This document shows positions 36,836 to 49,400 of a stretch of DNA of 64,000 nt, piece by piece. The translations under genes and the position numbers were made by a program. The DNA comes from Onchocerca volvulus. Its lineage: Eukaryota > Nematoda > Chromadorea > Rhabditida > Onchocercidae. The notes under the pieces are model-generated. The model worked only from the letters and a program-made list of their open reading frames with translations. It had not been told where the DNA came from and did no database searches. The stretch covers positions 1,612,001-1,676,000 of the forward strand of contig HG738137.1 in assembly GCA_000499405.2 (NCBI GenBank), in the 5' to 3' direction. Positions within the stretch are counted from its first letter, which is position 1. Each line of letters opens with the position of its first letter.

Positions 36836-39276
36836 TTAATAATCATCATCAATATTGGTATTTTCATCGCCATAATTATCTCCTATATTTGTAGTATAAT
36901 CGCACATCCCTAATTCGATTTCATTCCTTGAAAAAAAAAAAAAGTAAAATTTAACGAATTAAGTAAATCGGTCATTATTTCGCTGATAGTTGAAGAAGAT
37001 GGAATACTGGTCAAAAAAAAAAAAAAAAAAAAAAAAGCATAACCGAACTTTTATAAGCTATGTAAAGCAAGTGAATTAACAGGAAATGAAAATTGAACGT
37101 AAATTGATTTTATATGAAAATTTAACAAATAATTTTGAATTAAAAAGCTTTACAATCACTGAAAATTTAAATGTTGATATGGCATGCTATTATTAACAAA
37201 AGGAAAAAACTAACTCGCTAAGAAAATGAATTAATTGATCCGCCGTAAATTTCTCTCCTAGCTGATCCGTTATGCGGATAAAATTACCCAGCAATATCTC
37301 ATCCCGATAAACTTGCAGTGTCGGAAGACCTTTCATTCTCTAAATTAGAAAACTGACAGATACTGAAAGAAAAAAATTTGATACCAAGAAAATACCGAAA
37401 TTTCCAATTTAAAGCAATATACAAACTGCGATTTCAATTCGGAATTTAAGATATATATAGATGCTTATCAGCTAAAGCTGATGTATTATGCATGTTAATT
37501 AGATGACAGCAAACGAAAGTAAAAAATTTTTCTATACATATAGTAATATACAAATTGCGATTTCAATAAGGTGAAATTTGACATATCAATTGCAATTGTA
37601 CCGAATTAAATCTTAATTCCGAATTTAAATTACAAAATGCATATAAAATTTCCAGAAGTAATTTGAGTACATAAAATTACATCAATAAATCATTCTAAAC
37701 ATACGAATTGTGGCGACATTCCAATCGTCATTGGTAAAACTTTGGCTAGCTTCAAATTCGGATACCGAATAGCGAGCGTATTAAAAACTTTATTCAGTGT
37801 TATAGAACCTTCATTATCTTCGTCATAAATATGAATGAGAATCCATCGATTCCAATTTGATTCGATATAATCCAGAAATTCTTCCTTTTTTGTTAATTCA
37901 TCTATCTGCAAATAGAGAACAATATCTCGATTCGTTCAATTTTTTTCCTATTATATATATATAACAAACAATAAGCAATTACTTGATGAAGAAAAAACAA
38001 AAAATTAAAAAAATTGTATCAAAAAAACTAATCTTTTTCATGGCATATAAATAATCTTTCATTTCGAGTAATCTTTTCCTTCGAAGTTCTTCCAGACTAT
38101 TATTTTCTGATTCCCCTGACAAAGTACATGTTTTGGCTTGAGCAAGAATCTAAAAAAAATGCTACAATTACGAGATATTATTAACATACAATAATAAATT
38201 TTCATAAAAATTTGCAGACAATAAAACACTTATTTCATCAATTAGAAATATAGAAATATATACAATCAATCCATAGACCAAGTCATAATTTATCTGTTCT
38301 AATACTATTCATATTATTTAAGCAAATATATCAATAATAATATCTTTTTCGTTATATCAATTTACAGACACAAAAATGAATTCTCCTGGTAATTACCATC
38401 AACATTAAATTTACTATATCAATAAAAAAAGGTATTGATTTGTCTAATTAATAAGTGTGCAGAAAATAACGAGTAAAAGTTATCTTAGATAAAATATATT
38501 TTTCACACAAATTATTCTACAATTTTTACCACAAGCAGACTATTTCTGCAATATTTATATTGTTCACACTAATTGTATTCATTTCTGTTATTTACATTAT
38601 TTTACTCAGTTATTTTTATATTTTTGCTGCTGCTATTTAATATTTCCGATTAGTATCACCCAGTTTTCGATTTATATTATTTGCATAATAGCAGCTCTTT
38701 ATGTAACTTGCTCCGCAATTTCTATTCTGAGTAATTTGTCACATATACGATAATAGTTTTATCTGTGACATTTCAAACAAGATGATATATTCACACAGTT
38801 TCACGCGGTTTTATACTATTTTTGTTCCATATACTAATGTTTTATATATTTTGTGTAAATATTTTATATACTTTGTGTACTATGTGAATATGAACAATGT
38901 TGAAAACGATCGAATATTCAAAAAAATATTGAATATCTTAACCAAATATTAAATATTCATCTATTGAAAACATATTAATGAAGAGCTAAATATTCCATTA
39001 ATATATAAGAAGTAGAAAGACGAATTTGACCTGTTCATATTTCTTCGATTCCTTTTCTTCAAGTTTTGCTTTACAAATCTTATAATCCTCTAGAACACCT
39101 TTCGGACCTGTATTACGATAATTTCTTGGTGTCAAATGTGGCTTTGTTTCTGCGGCTTCATTATCGTACCTTTGCAAAGTTCTATCAACTTTATCAACTT
39201 CCACATCATCTTCGTCACTACTGCTACAATAACCAGCCGTGTCACCATATAATAATTTTGCTTCTAAATTTGCCAT
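36836..39276 (-). CDS. pdl-1-like: Phosducin-like protein 1 (PhLP1/PDCL type)
   Basis: Thioredoxin-fold co-chaperone that works with the CCT chaperonin to assemble G-protein beta-gamma subunits. Exons in sense order: 39031-39276, 38029-38149, 37705-37901, 37215-37339, 36836-36926; 259 residues against about 300 in human PDCL. Evidence: N-terminal acidic serine cluster SSSDEDD (the CK2-type site of PhLP1), the conserved NTGPKGVLEDYK, then a helical Lys/Glu region. The thioredoxin-like domain has WILIHIYDEDNEG, FNTLAIRYPNLKLAKVLPM and the hallmark LLGNFIRITDQLGEKFTADQ. It ends in an acidic C-terminus (NIDDDY). The start at 39276 follows TTTTCAG by two bases, a clear SL-type acceptor. An in-frame Met farther upstream at 39399 is therefore not used. 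The donor of exon 2 (ATTA|GTTTTT) is weak, so residues near 120-125 are uncertain. Confidence 0.9.
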
Positions 39277-40336
39277 ATCTGAAAATATGAAATAAAAATG
39301 AAAATCCGGAATTAAGAACTTTTCAATAGCTGGACTGGCCACGCAAAATGTGCACAAAACTTTCCCTTCAGATGAATGCATAGAGTAAGCATAGTCCATA
39401 AATTCAGTCCGCTCACTTACTTTTATTTGTCATAAGTGTGATGAGTAGGCGAATTTATATGGAAACATGCGCCTATTGGAATACAACCTTGTGTTAAATT
39501 TTCAAAGCAATCGATGAAGAACTTTCGAAGATTTACGGTCGGTAACAAGGAACATTTATATTTTTTATTTGTATAGTTTAATCGAAATTCCAATTTTCCG
39601 AAATAATCAAATAATTGATATGAATTTATGGAAAATCACCTTGTAGATATGTGAGCAAATAAAGTAACAAATCGACCGTAATTAAATGACCAAATCACAA
39701 TATCATTGCATAATTTACAAATGCAATAGCAATTCAAATACGAATCCAGAAAAACTATCAACTCGAATGTGGACCGGGCAAGTCATGTTACGATGGGTCA
39801 CGATGGGTCACGCTGCATGTGGGAGCTTAGTTATGTCTTAGGTTGTGTGAATAAAATTCCGTCATTTTAAATATCGATGCGAACCGACTAAGCCAGTAAA
39901 CAGGATATCTACCGAGAAACTGATCCTGCTGCTTGACGTTGCATTCGAACGATGACGGAGTTATTCCGTTAGGCGGCGGTGATACAAGTAGACGAACGCT
40001 ATGTGATGCATTTTAAATGTTTTCACGCTTTATTTGAAGATTCTGATATGTATACGTGTATTACACGTACGCATGATTTACTAGAAGCTTACGAAATGTT
40101 ACAAAATGAAGTAATGAAACAACTATAAGAATTTATTGAAATTTATACATAAAATAAGAAAAATTTTCATCGATCATCAAAACGACACGATTCATTAAGT
40201 ATTTTCAATCACAGATTTTGATATCTCTCCAATGTCAAAAATAGATATCAAAATCTATAATTGAAAATATCTGATGGATCGTTTTGCGGATTGTGCATAT
40301 ATCGTAATAGATTGATAATGCTATTGTAGGCTTGAA
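39277..40336. other. Divergent promoter region, phosducin-like / UXT
   Basis: 1.06 kb between divergently transcribed genes. It has GC content higher than most spacers around 39770-39960, a short tandem ACGATGGGTC repeat near 39790-39810, and a large imperfect inverted repeat at 40200-40270. The right end, CTATTGTAG (G at 40329), is a probable trans-splice acceptor eight bases before the UXT ATG. Confidence 0.5.
40200..40270. repeat. Imperfect inverted repeat (about 27-nt arms)
   Basis: Left arm 40200-40226 and right arm 40243-40270 are reverse complements apart from a central three-base mismatch block (CAC against TAT), with a 16-base loop. Partial complementarity continues outward (GATCATCAAAACGA against GGATCGTTTTGC). 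It lies within 70 bases of the probable 5' end of UXT. Confidence 0.8.
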
Positions 40337-41420
40337 ATGAATGAGAAACGTGAATTATGTGAAAAATATCGTAAATTTGCCACGGAAAGATTGGGTTCAG
40401 ATTATGAAGAAATGGTCAAGGCGGTTAATTTTATTGTGAATGAAGTGAAGGAATATGAAACTTTGTTACTTTTCATTAATAAAATCAAGGTTAGTTCCAA
40501 TAGCTAATGCAGAAAGGCTTATGTGGTGCAAAATAGGTTAAAAAAATTAAGATTACTCAATATTTATGTGAGGTTTTTATGCAAGGGTTTTCTTCAGAAC
40601 TTAAGAATGGAGTTTTTTAACATTTTTTGAGTTCCATGTTTTTCTCTCACATCATAGCAACTTTTTAGAAATTGGATTCTGAAGAACCATTGAAAACGCA
40701 GACGAATATTGGCAAAAATATCTTTTGTGAGGCTGTAATGTTAGTTTCTGATGATGCTTTTTAAAATTTGTAGGAATAATCATGCTGATCTTAATATTGC
40801 TGGTTAGTTAATAATATAAGAAAAAAAATGGTCTTTTGATTATACAGCTTAGAGATGGTTTATAGCAGTCATTTTGATTGATAAGAAATTGATGAACAGT
40901 GCATAACTGGTGAATTTTGAAAAATGTCAAAGAATCGTTCTGTTATGTGAATTTTTTTTTAAATTATTGTCATCATTTTTATAATAGTTTTTGTCATAAC
41001 AGTGATAAATGGGACGTCGTAATCGTCAAATTATTAGATGATATCTATGCCGAATTAACTTTGGAGCGGGCAGAAGTAAGTTATTTTGAGTTGACAAAGT
41101 AATCAATTCCTAGTTTATGATTTTGTGGTACAGTTTGACTGATATTTCGATTTCCTTGTTTCTTTTTTTTTTTTTTTTTTTGTTTCTCTTAAGCATTTAA
41201 ATTAGTTTCACTAATTTCACAGATAAATTTTATTTCTTTTAAGTCATCAGTAGAAATATTATTAAATAGTTAATTTTGATTGCCTTTTCTGCAGGATTTT
41301 ATTACAAAGAAAATTGAGTTGCTAAATGAACGTGCTGCCTTCTATGAACGAGAAGCACATTCAATACGTGCCAGAATGCATCTGATACTCTCTTCTGCGG
41401 CACAGCTCGAAAACTTATGA
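40337..41420 (+). CDS. uxt-like: UXT-type alpha prefoldin
   Basis: Small alpha-prefoldin; UXT in other animals is part of the R2TP/URI prefoldin-like complex and also acts in transcription. Exons: 40337-40489, 40669-40739, 41003-41075, 41295-41420; 140 residues (human 157). Two predicted coiled-coil helices flank a beta-hairpin region: N-terminal helix about residues 1-60, hairpin about 60-100, C-terminal helix about 100-140. The segment DDIYAELTLERAEDFITKKI aligns with the diagnostic ELTLAEALKFIDRK of UXT, and NIGKNIFCEAVI aligns with GCNFFVDTVV. The start follows an acceptor TTGTAG by eight bases. It is the first gene of a same-strand trio with CENP-X and EMC3. Identity as UXT rather than another alpha-prefoldin rests on that one motif and on length. 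Confidence 0.82.
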
Positions 41421-42405
41421 TTTTCATAAAGGTATGCATTTTCGATTGCTGTTCAAATCACTTCGACTATATTTGTTGCTTCCTTTAACTTTCGATTTGG
41501 CTGTCATTGCTCTGTCTTCGTTACTGCCACCTAAAAGCTTAGTTTGGATAAAGCATTTTTTCACTGTTATCTTTGAATCTAGATCTTTGCAATGTTTTTC
41601 TTTTTTTTTTTTTCAGATATTAACTAACGTAATCAATTTCTCTTCAAAGGATTTGTCTTGGATTGGATAATTCCGGCAAAGGATGATCAAGAATTTCAAA
41701 GACGAAATTCTGGAAATTTTGAGTAGAATAATGGAATTGTAAAATCGCGCTTCTTTTTTCATCTGATAGAAATGTCGGAGTATTGTAAGAACGGTGGTTA
41801 GCATTAGCATAAATTAGTTTGGAGCCGCAGTTTGTGATTTACACGATGGCATCATTTAAACTTACGTTCCTTGGGATTAAATGATAATTTTCATGTGACA
41901 ATAACTGACTACTGAAGCTAATTATTATTATCATAGTCTGTTTGACATTGTTATTTATAATGATCAACTATGGTAAAATATATTGTAAATCGGATAAGCT
42001 AACCAGGGCTGTTCAAGTGATCGACGAATATCAAGCGATCCAAACCACTGATATCATATTAAACGAATGAATTATGTGAAATGCTTTGCATTAAGTGAGG
42101 CCATGTTTGGGCGAGTACATAATATTTTATGATTGTATTTCAAAATTTGATCTCTTTTATTTCTTCTCATTGATAATTCAAATAAAATTGATTATATTTT
42201 CAATGCATGTTCTAATAATGCAACTTTTGTTGTCATCAAAATTTCAATTTATCTTTTCGAACATTTTGAGTTTTGAAATATCTGTAAACATGTTAGAAGT
42301 TTTTTGGGGCGAATTTTTCCCTCAATTTTAAATTCAAGAACGGAAGTTGAACTGGTAAATCCGAGGAGACTTTTTTGTTTCTTTGTAGCATATAGCACTT
42401 ACATA
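41421..42405. other. UXT to CENP-X spacer
   Basis: 985 bases, same-strand genes on each side. Several 60-80-codon frames are low-complexity Phe/Leu/Ile-rich translations of T-rich DNA. It ends with TTTCTTTGTAG (near 42388), a likely trans-splice acceptor for the CENP-X mRNA. Confidence 0.5.
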
Positions 42406-43046
42406 ATGAAAACTCGAACAATCCCTGAAGCAACAGTTCGACGATGTCTTCTTTTACGCCACCGAAAAGCAAGCAATTCGTTTCCTAATGACACCGTATA
42501 CATTTTATCAAAAATTGCAACAGAAATTGTAAAGGAAATATTGTACAGGTCTGCTTTTTCAGTCATTTATGAAGTTTAGTAGAACTGTTCTTACAATCTT
42601 AGTATTATTGGTTTGTAACATAGTCACTCATCACAATTTATTCGAAAATGTTGTGGATTAGGATTATTAAACTTTATCATATGTTTGGGTATTCTAGCTG
42701 TAATTCTTTATTTCTGTTATATTTTTTCTCTGCTTACCATAAGTAGAATTTCAATCAATTATATATGAATCGAACAAAGCGTATATCTCTTTTTGTTTAT
42801 AAATTTTTCAATTCGAGTAATTTAATTCTTTTCATCTGAAAAATGGATTTGTTTCGATCATATTCTTTCAATTCATTTACATATCGTTGAAGGATTGAAT
42901 GAAAGTTTTTGCTTGCTTTTGAATTCTGCTTTAATTTTCGACTTTTCAGAAGTGCTATTAATGCCGAAGAAAATTGTTCGGAGCGGGTAATGCTAGAAAA
43001 CTTGTACAGAATTCTGCCACAGTCGTTTTTTGATTTTAATTTGTGA
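42406..43046 (+). CDS. cenpx-like: CENP-X / MHF2 histone-fold protein
   Basis: Tiny histone-fold subunit; CENP-X pairs with CENP-S in the kinetochore CENP-T-W-S-X complex and in the FANCM-MHF DNA repair complex. Two exons, 42406-42548 and 42950-43046, join in phase to give 79 residues against about 81 in human, so the length match is close. The first exon carries the helix pair (NDTVYILSKIATEIVKEIL aligned to VSGDALQLMVELLKVFVVEA). The second carries the last helix MLENLYRILPQSFFDFNL, matching VDQLEKVLPQLLLDF, the characteristic C-terminus. The ATG is preceded by an acceptor-like TTGTAG 17 bases upstream. Such short genes are easily missed. No CENP-S partner is in this window. Confidence 0.85.
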
Positions 43047-43599
43047 AAACTTCGAATTTTTATTGTCTTGCTTAATGAATTTCTTATAAAAACTCGATTT
43101 TTGTTTGTTTTATTTTATAATGAATGGTTCTCGCCTAATTATTTGGCTCCATTTTGTAAATATGAAAAAATAATACAGCTAACGAGTTTTTCAGTTTTTC
43201 CTTTAATTTATGATTTATAGCACTTTTTTTTTCATTTCATTAAAAAGCTAAAGAAATATGTTTTGTCAAATTAGCATCTATTGAATATGGGCCACCAAGT
43301 ACCTAAGTGATTATGCCAGTATTGATATATGAATTGAATTACATAGTGTCATATCTAAAGAATGGTTGTCCTACTTTAAGAATGTTTGATTAAAGGAAAA
43401 TAGGATGGACATTATAACATTTATTATTTTGGCACTTAAGGCTTGCTTCTAGAGGATAATTTGCCAGAATGTTGGAATTTATGGCTTAAAGTTCATCACC
43501 TAATATTAGAAGTCAATCATCTAATTTTTTTGTTATTAATCTTTAGATTGATAATTGTTGTAGTCGATGAACAATTGATTGTGAACATTCTTTATTGGC
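43047..43599. other. CENP-X to EMC3 spacer
   Basis: 553 bases of AT-rich sequence between same-strand genes; no coding signal. No classic acceptor stands immediately before the EMC3 ATG (the preceding bases are TTCTTTATTGGC), so how its 5' end forms is not visible. Confidence 0.4.
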
Positions 43600-46334
43600 A
43601 TGACGGAACTGCTCCTTGATCCAGCTATTCGAACATGGGTTTTTTTGCCGGTTATCCTAATTACATTTCTGGTTGGAGTATTGCGACATTATGTAGCTTT
43701 GATATTTACAAGCAGGAAGAAACTGGAGTTGAAGCAAGTGCGAGATAGGTCATTATTTTAATAGTATATTAATATATACAGGTGAAAGAGAGTTAACAAT
43801 TAATATTAATTGATGATAACTCGTGGTATTAGATTTAGTAAAATAATTTGCTACACTGGAAGTATTTAATCGTTAACCAATTATCTAAACAGTAGTTCTA
43901 TTAACTGAAGTAATCTTCGTCTAAAATGAAATTTCTGATATAATCATGCAACATGCCCTTATTGTGCATTTGCATACGGTGTTCGTTAGTTCCGATTTTA
44001 GCGATCATCATTGCAATTTGATAAATCTTTTTTATCAAATTCCCTAATTTTTCTTTCGTAATTTTCAGCCAATATTTGATACTTTCTCGATTACTGCGAG
44101 AAAATGGACAGTTTTTACCGAAAGCATCATTTAATATGAGGAAGAACTTTTTGCTAAATGAAGAAAACGGTTATATAACAAAGGTTTTTTCTGATCATCT
44201 CTTAATAATATTATATAAACAGTAATATTAATTACTATTTAATGCCAATGCGCGCCAGTCATTACAGCTTGCTGTTGTTAAGGTGCAATTAAAACTCATG
44301 TTAATTACTGAGTCTTGTTATAAAATGTAAAAATACAGTAGTATCCATAAAAATGTAGATAGATCCTAAGGACAAAAGTACTAGAATCAATATTGAAGAT
44401 GAAGTACAATTGCGATTGACACACTCTTTTGAGAAAATAAAACCAAAAATTAAAATTCATAGAGTGCAACAAGTAAAGTTTTTTTTAATTTTTAATCTAA
44501 ATACAGCAGTGGATTGGGATAAATTTCATACAGACAGTATTGACATTATCACTTATCACTAGAATATATTTTGATTCTTTAGGGCATGCGACAACCATCG
44601 CAAATGCAAAATCCGATGGCTGATCCAACAATGATGACAGATATGTTGAAGGTTCATTTTATCCAGACTTTATCTTTATTTATTATTCTTCACCAAATTC
44701 TTATTTATGTAATCAATTTCTTAATATCGATTTTATATGTCAGTTTCGAATGAAGCAGCATCAGCTTAAATTTAGCGGTAATTTGTTCAATTTTCCAACT
44801 ATTTGAACCGATGTTTCTTCATCTAAGCCGATGCATAAACTGAAGCATTCCGGATATTAAAAATTTAATTGCATAAATATTTTACAAGAATAGAAAAATA
44901 GCTTTTAATGTGATTGAAAACATATATTTTATTTGCAAACATGTCTTTTATTTTTGATTAGGGATTACAGAAGAGGTCGTAGTTAGTTACTGCCATTATT
45001 AGGAACAGGATGATTTAATTGTTGATGTGCAAAGCCATCTAACTTTTACAGAAACCGGTATTTACACTGCCGTCATGTAAATCCTCTTATAATTTTGTGT
45101 AAATCACAAAATTGCCACTTCATAAGATATATTTTCGGAAAGCCTGACTCCTTTTCTTTTTTAAAGGGCAATTTGTTCAACGTTCTACCAATGATCGTCA
45201 TTGGCGGTTGGATAAACTGGACATTCAGTGGTTTTGTGACGACTCGAGTTCCATTTCCGCTTACCTTACGGTTTAAGCCAATGCTTCAAAGAGGTTTTTC
45301 GTTTCCAGAACTAATGCTTAAAAATGCATAAATGGCTCTTTAATCCATTCCCACGTGAAGCAATATATATGTTTGTTCTTCCGGCTTCTAGTATTTTACT
45401 CTCATACTTGGGTAGAGAAATGTGAAATTCGAAGATGAAATTAAAATTTTAAGTTAAAGAAAATTAAGATTAGATTAAATTTCACTAACATCCATAAGTT
45501 TCTCAGGAATCGAATTGGCATCCTTGGATGCTGCATGGGTATCATCGGCTTCATGGTACTTCTTGAATGTGTTTGGTCTACGAGCAATCTATACTTTGGT
45601 ATTGGGTGAAGGTAATGCAGCCGATCAGTCCCGAATGATGGAAGAACAGATGAGCGGCGCAACAATGGCAACGCCACAAGATCCGAAGCAAGCCTTCAAA
45701 GCAGAATGGGAAGCCCTTCAAATGACAACACATCAATTTATTCTGAACAAGTAAATCATCAGTGTTGTATTTATAAGTAGGAAATATAACTTTTGCAGAA
45801 TGGTGTGAAAATGTTTCAAGTTTTTGTGGGATTTTGTTAAACGAAAAATAAAACATATCTTGCAAATTTCAAAATGCCTCTAAATCCAAGTTCTGGTAGA
45901 AGTTTGACTAGTTCAAAATGCCTCTAAATCCAAGTTCTGATAGAAGTTTGACTAGCTCGAGGCTAGGGATGGAGCGACATAAATACGATAGATAGATATA
46001 AAATCATTATTAATGTTAGGACATTAATATGCAATTTTTCACAACGATTCTCGGTTTTTTATGGTGATTTTACACAATTTTTCCGAGTGAAATTCTTTAT
46101 TATTTATAAAAGATTTTGGTTTTTATCAATAATATTCATTTTGGTCCCTAAACTTGCATTGAATATGTATCTAATCACTCTGCTTTACTTTCTAACCTTT
46201 CTAGTTATTGAGCAGCAATTAGTCACGCTGTGAATTTCGCTTCAACGCATTGTTTTATACAGAATTCTAGTTGTCATATCGAAAACTTATTTGAAGATTT
46301 GAAAGCAATATCACCATTTGAAGGAAAAATTTGA
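43600..46334 (+). CDS. emc-3: ER membrane protein complex subunit 3 (EMC3)
   Basis: Oxa1-family insertase core subunit of the ER membrane complex, which inserts tail-anchored and multipass proteins. Exons: 43600-43748, 44069-44183, 44583-44651, 45167-45293, 45507-45750, 46271-46334; 255 residues (human 261). Visible family blocks: [19 protein letters not shown] leading into the first membrane helix (about 13-36); [36 protein letters not shown] with the second helix (about 117-140); [17 protein letters not shown]; and [20 protein letters not shown] with the third helix. Read straight through, exon 5 would stop at 45752-45754 (ends LNK). The CAA|GTAAAT donor at 45750 and an acceptor at 46270 instead restore a 21-residue acidic tail ending [14 protein letters not shown], which matches the EMC3 C-terminus (human ends near AKDLHFEGMF). 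An AATAAA at 45847 inside that last intron could support a shorter isoform. Confidence 0.95.
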
Positions 46335-46456
46335 GTCAATATATAGAATCTGTGAAATGATATCAACTATTTGCGAATCCGAACTTAATACGATCTTCAC
46401 CGGCATGTTACATTTAGACAATACATACCCGAAATTTATGATAAATTCATTCAATA

Positions 46457-49400
46457 TCATGGATAATCAAAGAAATTGATTCGTGTAACTTTCCACATTC
46501 CAGGCGGGTTTAAAATTCTCGATAATCTGGAAATGATCTTTGTTTCCTCCACATGTTTTTTTCTGGTCCATGTATACAAAATGATAACATTGTTATTAAA
46601 GTATTTTTTGTAGATCTTATCACAGGTAAAATACAGAGAAGTAATATTGAAAAGAAGAAAAAAAAAATGAAATATCAACGGGAAAAAAAAGAAACATAAG
46701 GGAAAATGAAAGGAGCACTGTTTTTAGTAATTTTTTATTTCGACATTTCATGTTTCTTTCTTCATCCTCAGATCTCAAGCTTTTTTTTTTCCCGATTCTC
46801 GCTTACTTTATTAGAGATTCGACAAAATGCGTTTCTGCTTAAAATTTTCCTTTCCCGTTTTTGCTTAAAATTTTCCTTTCTCTGTTACTGAAGCATTCCT
46901 TTTCTATCGAGAAGTTGATTCATTTCATATGTAAAAAGCTTACGTAATATTGCAGATGAGCAAGCTCCGAGGAGGTGATATTTTTAGCAAACGCTCAATA
47001 CTTTTACTTTCATCGACATTGCTTTTTTTGATGTAAATAATAACTTGTGAATAAAAGGCTCGGTGTTTTACTGGGAAGAATGACCGCAATCCAGATGCTG
47101 CAACAAGAAAACAATTATCACTACTACCAATCAAATCTCCAGACCAGAGCAAAATCTTAATTGCAAAAATGATGTAGACTGAGGAAAGTATATATTATAT
47201 ATTACAGACTCAAATATTCAGACGAGATTATATCAAGTTTAGTAAAAATTGTGGAAAAATTTTATTTGTTGTAATTATGTGATGGAAGCATTATAAGCCA
47301 AGAGTTATGCGCACCAAAATGATAAAAAAATATTCAATTCTCTTATTTAATATAAATCATTTCATCAAAATTGTATTCTAATAGCGTATCTATCAATGAA
47401 GTAATTTCAATGCTAATTATGATACAGAGTATGCAAATATTTATTACAATGCCATAATTCTATTTCTTCCATTTTTTAGAAATAAAAAATCTGTTTTATA
47501 AACAAACTCTGTGTACTATGTACAGATATATGCATTTATACTTTGGACAAATAAGTAAATCTGCTATGTAAAAAGTATGCGTAGGTGAATATATGATATA
47601 TATGAATACAAATGTGTGCGCTACTGTTGACATTTATTCATTCATCAATTCACAAATGCTGTTTTCTATGCCAGACGAATGTTTCGAAACTGCTTCAAAA
47701 TTTCTTATCATTTTCATAGCTTCACATAGTCCGATTTTAATTACGACAATTGCAGACAATATAATCGAAAATAAATTTAGTAATCCTCAGTTTCTAATTT
47801 CTGGCTTGAGAGAGAAGGTTAGAAAATCGAGCAAACACATTTCCCAACATCGAACTAGTTTAAATACTTAATAATGAGTTAAAAGAAAAACAAACTTTTT
47901 GGTTGTATTTTGCCACATGTGTACGACGAATCGATGACAGAATAAATAACATCATTAATAGAAAATTGTAGTCGTTCAAAATCTTCCACATTAAATGGAT
48001 CGAATCGCGTTTGTAATTCAGAAACAGCTTCATCAATCATAATCCTTCTTAATTTACCCCAATCTCCATGACGAATATAATCCGCACATAACAGAGCAGC
48101 CTAAAAATAATCCTGTTGATTATCGATATTGCAAAGCACGATAAAATGCCATGTTATGGTCATAGGTATGCAAATAACAAGCATTTAATCGCAATAATTT
48201 TAAGTTTTGCAAAAAGTGATTCCAATGCATTATTAGCCGCATCATACGTGATTTTGAATCGCGCGTTGGAGTATATTTTTATTATCCTCAATAGAAAAAA
48301 AAAGTTTTTCCAACAGTAACTGTAATTAATGCTACGACATTATATTTGAATATCAACATTTGTTGGTAATCATAAAACAAAAATATCTGAATAAAAACAA
48401 ATATTTCTTTCTTCATTCTAAAACTAATTATTTAAAAAAGGAACCACCAGAAACTTTAGATTAGAAGCTTCTAAAAATACATGTAAATTTTTAGACCACA
48501 TTCGATTTTTTCTAGTTTAAAGTATCTATTTTTTTTTTTTAATGTAATCTATAATCAAAAAGAAATTTGCAGAAATTCGAATGTAATTCTCTTTTCGAAC
48601 AATTTTAGTGAAAAATGAACTGTTACTACCTGTATTGCACCGTTAAGAAAGCCTTTGACAGTAAATTCCTTTTCGAAAAAATATCGATACCGAAACTGAG
48701 CAAAAACATTTCCTAATCTTCGATTTAATTCGAAAACTGGTATTACAGATTTTTCTTCCTCCAGTAGAATAAATGGTTTATCGGCATTTTTTGATATGCG
48801 TGGCTGTAATATCTGGAAAATATATTTTTCGTAAAATCAGAAAACTAAATTCCATTAGCATTTTAAATAACAATTAATTTATCGCTCAAATAGTTACTGA
48901 TTTCCGATACTGATGCTGCCTGAAATGCAGTCATGAATCAAAATTATTACAGATTACCGATTAATCAAAATTATTACAGACTACCGATCCATAGTTTCTT
49001 TACATATGACTATTTCCATTCTCAGTGAGAAAATTCTAAACAATGATTCAAACTCAAAAGCACAGAAACACAATGACATACACCTAAGTCAATACAGAAT
49101 TATTTTTTTCTTTTTTACAATGAATAGATAATTCTTCGATAAAAATCATAATATTTTCATTTTATGAAGGATATGCTCATGAAGAAATTGACAGCTCCGT
49201 CTACGTTTAAGAAATAGCTTGAACCAAATGAAAATAACTTTTTCAAGTATCATCCCTCTCTAATTGGCTTGTCGCACTCAGTTTTGTGCAGAACCAACAT
49301 AAGAAATGCAAGACAAAACAAATCAGTTATTCCAATCACTTTGATTAATCACTTCGATCAATCAATCGTATGTTTACAATGCTGAGCTCTCAGACAATTA

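Noticed and set aside
39277..39399. Upstream in-frame Met extending the phosducin-like protein by 41 residues
   Set aside because: The extension is not family-like, and a strong SL-type acceptor lies two bases before the Met at 39276.
47879..47916. Exon 3 of the MAIP1-like gene read through to a stop at 47879
   Set aside because: A GTGGCA donor at 47916 joins in phase to two further exons that complete the Tim44-like fold; kept as an alternative in the entry.
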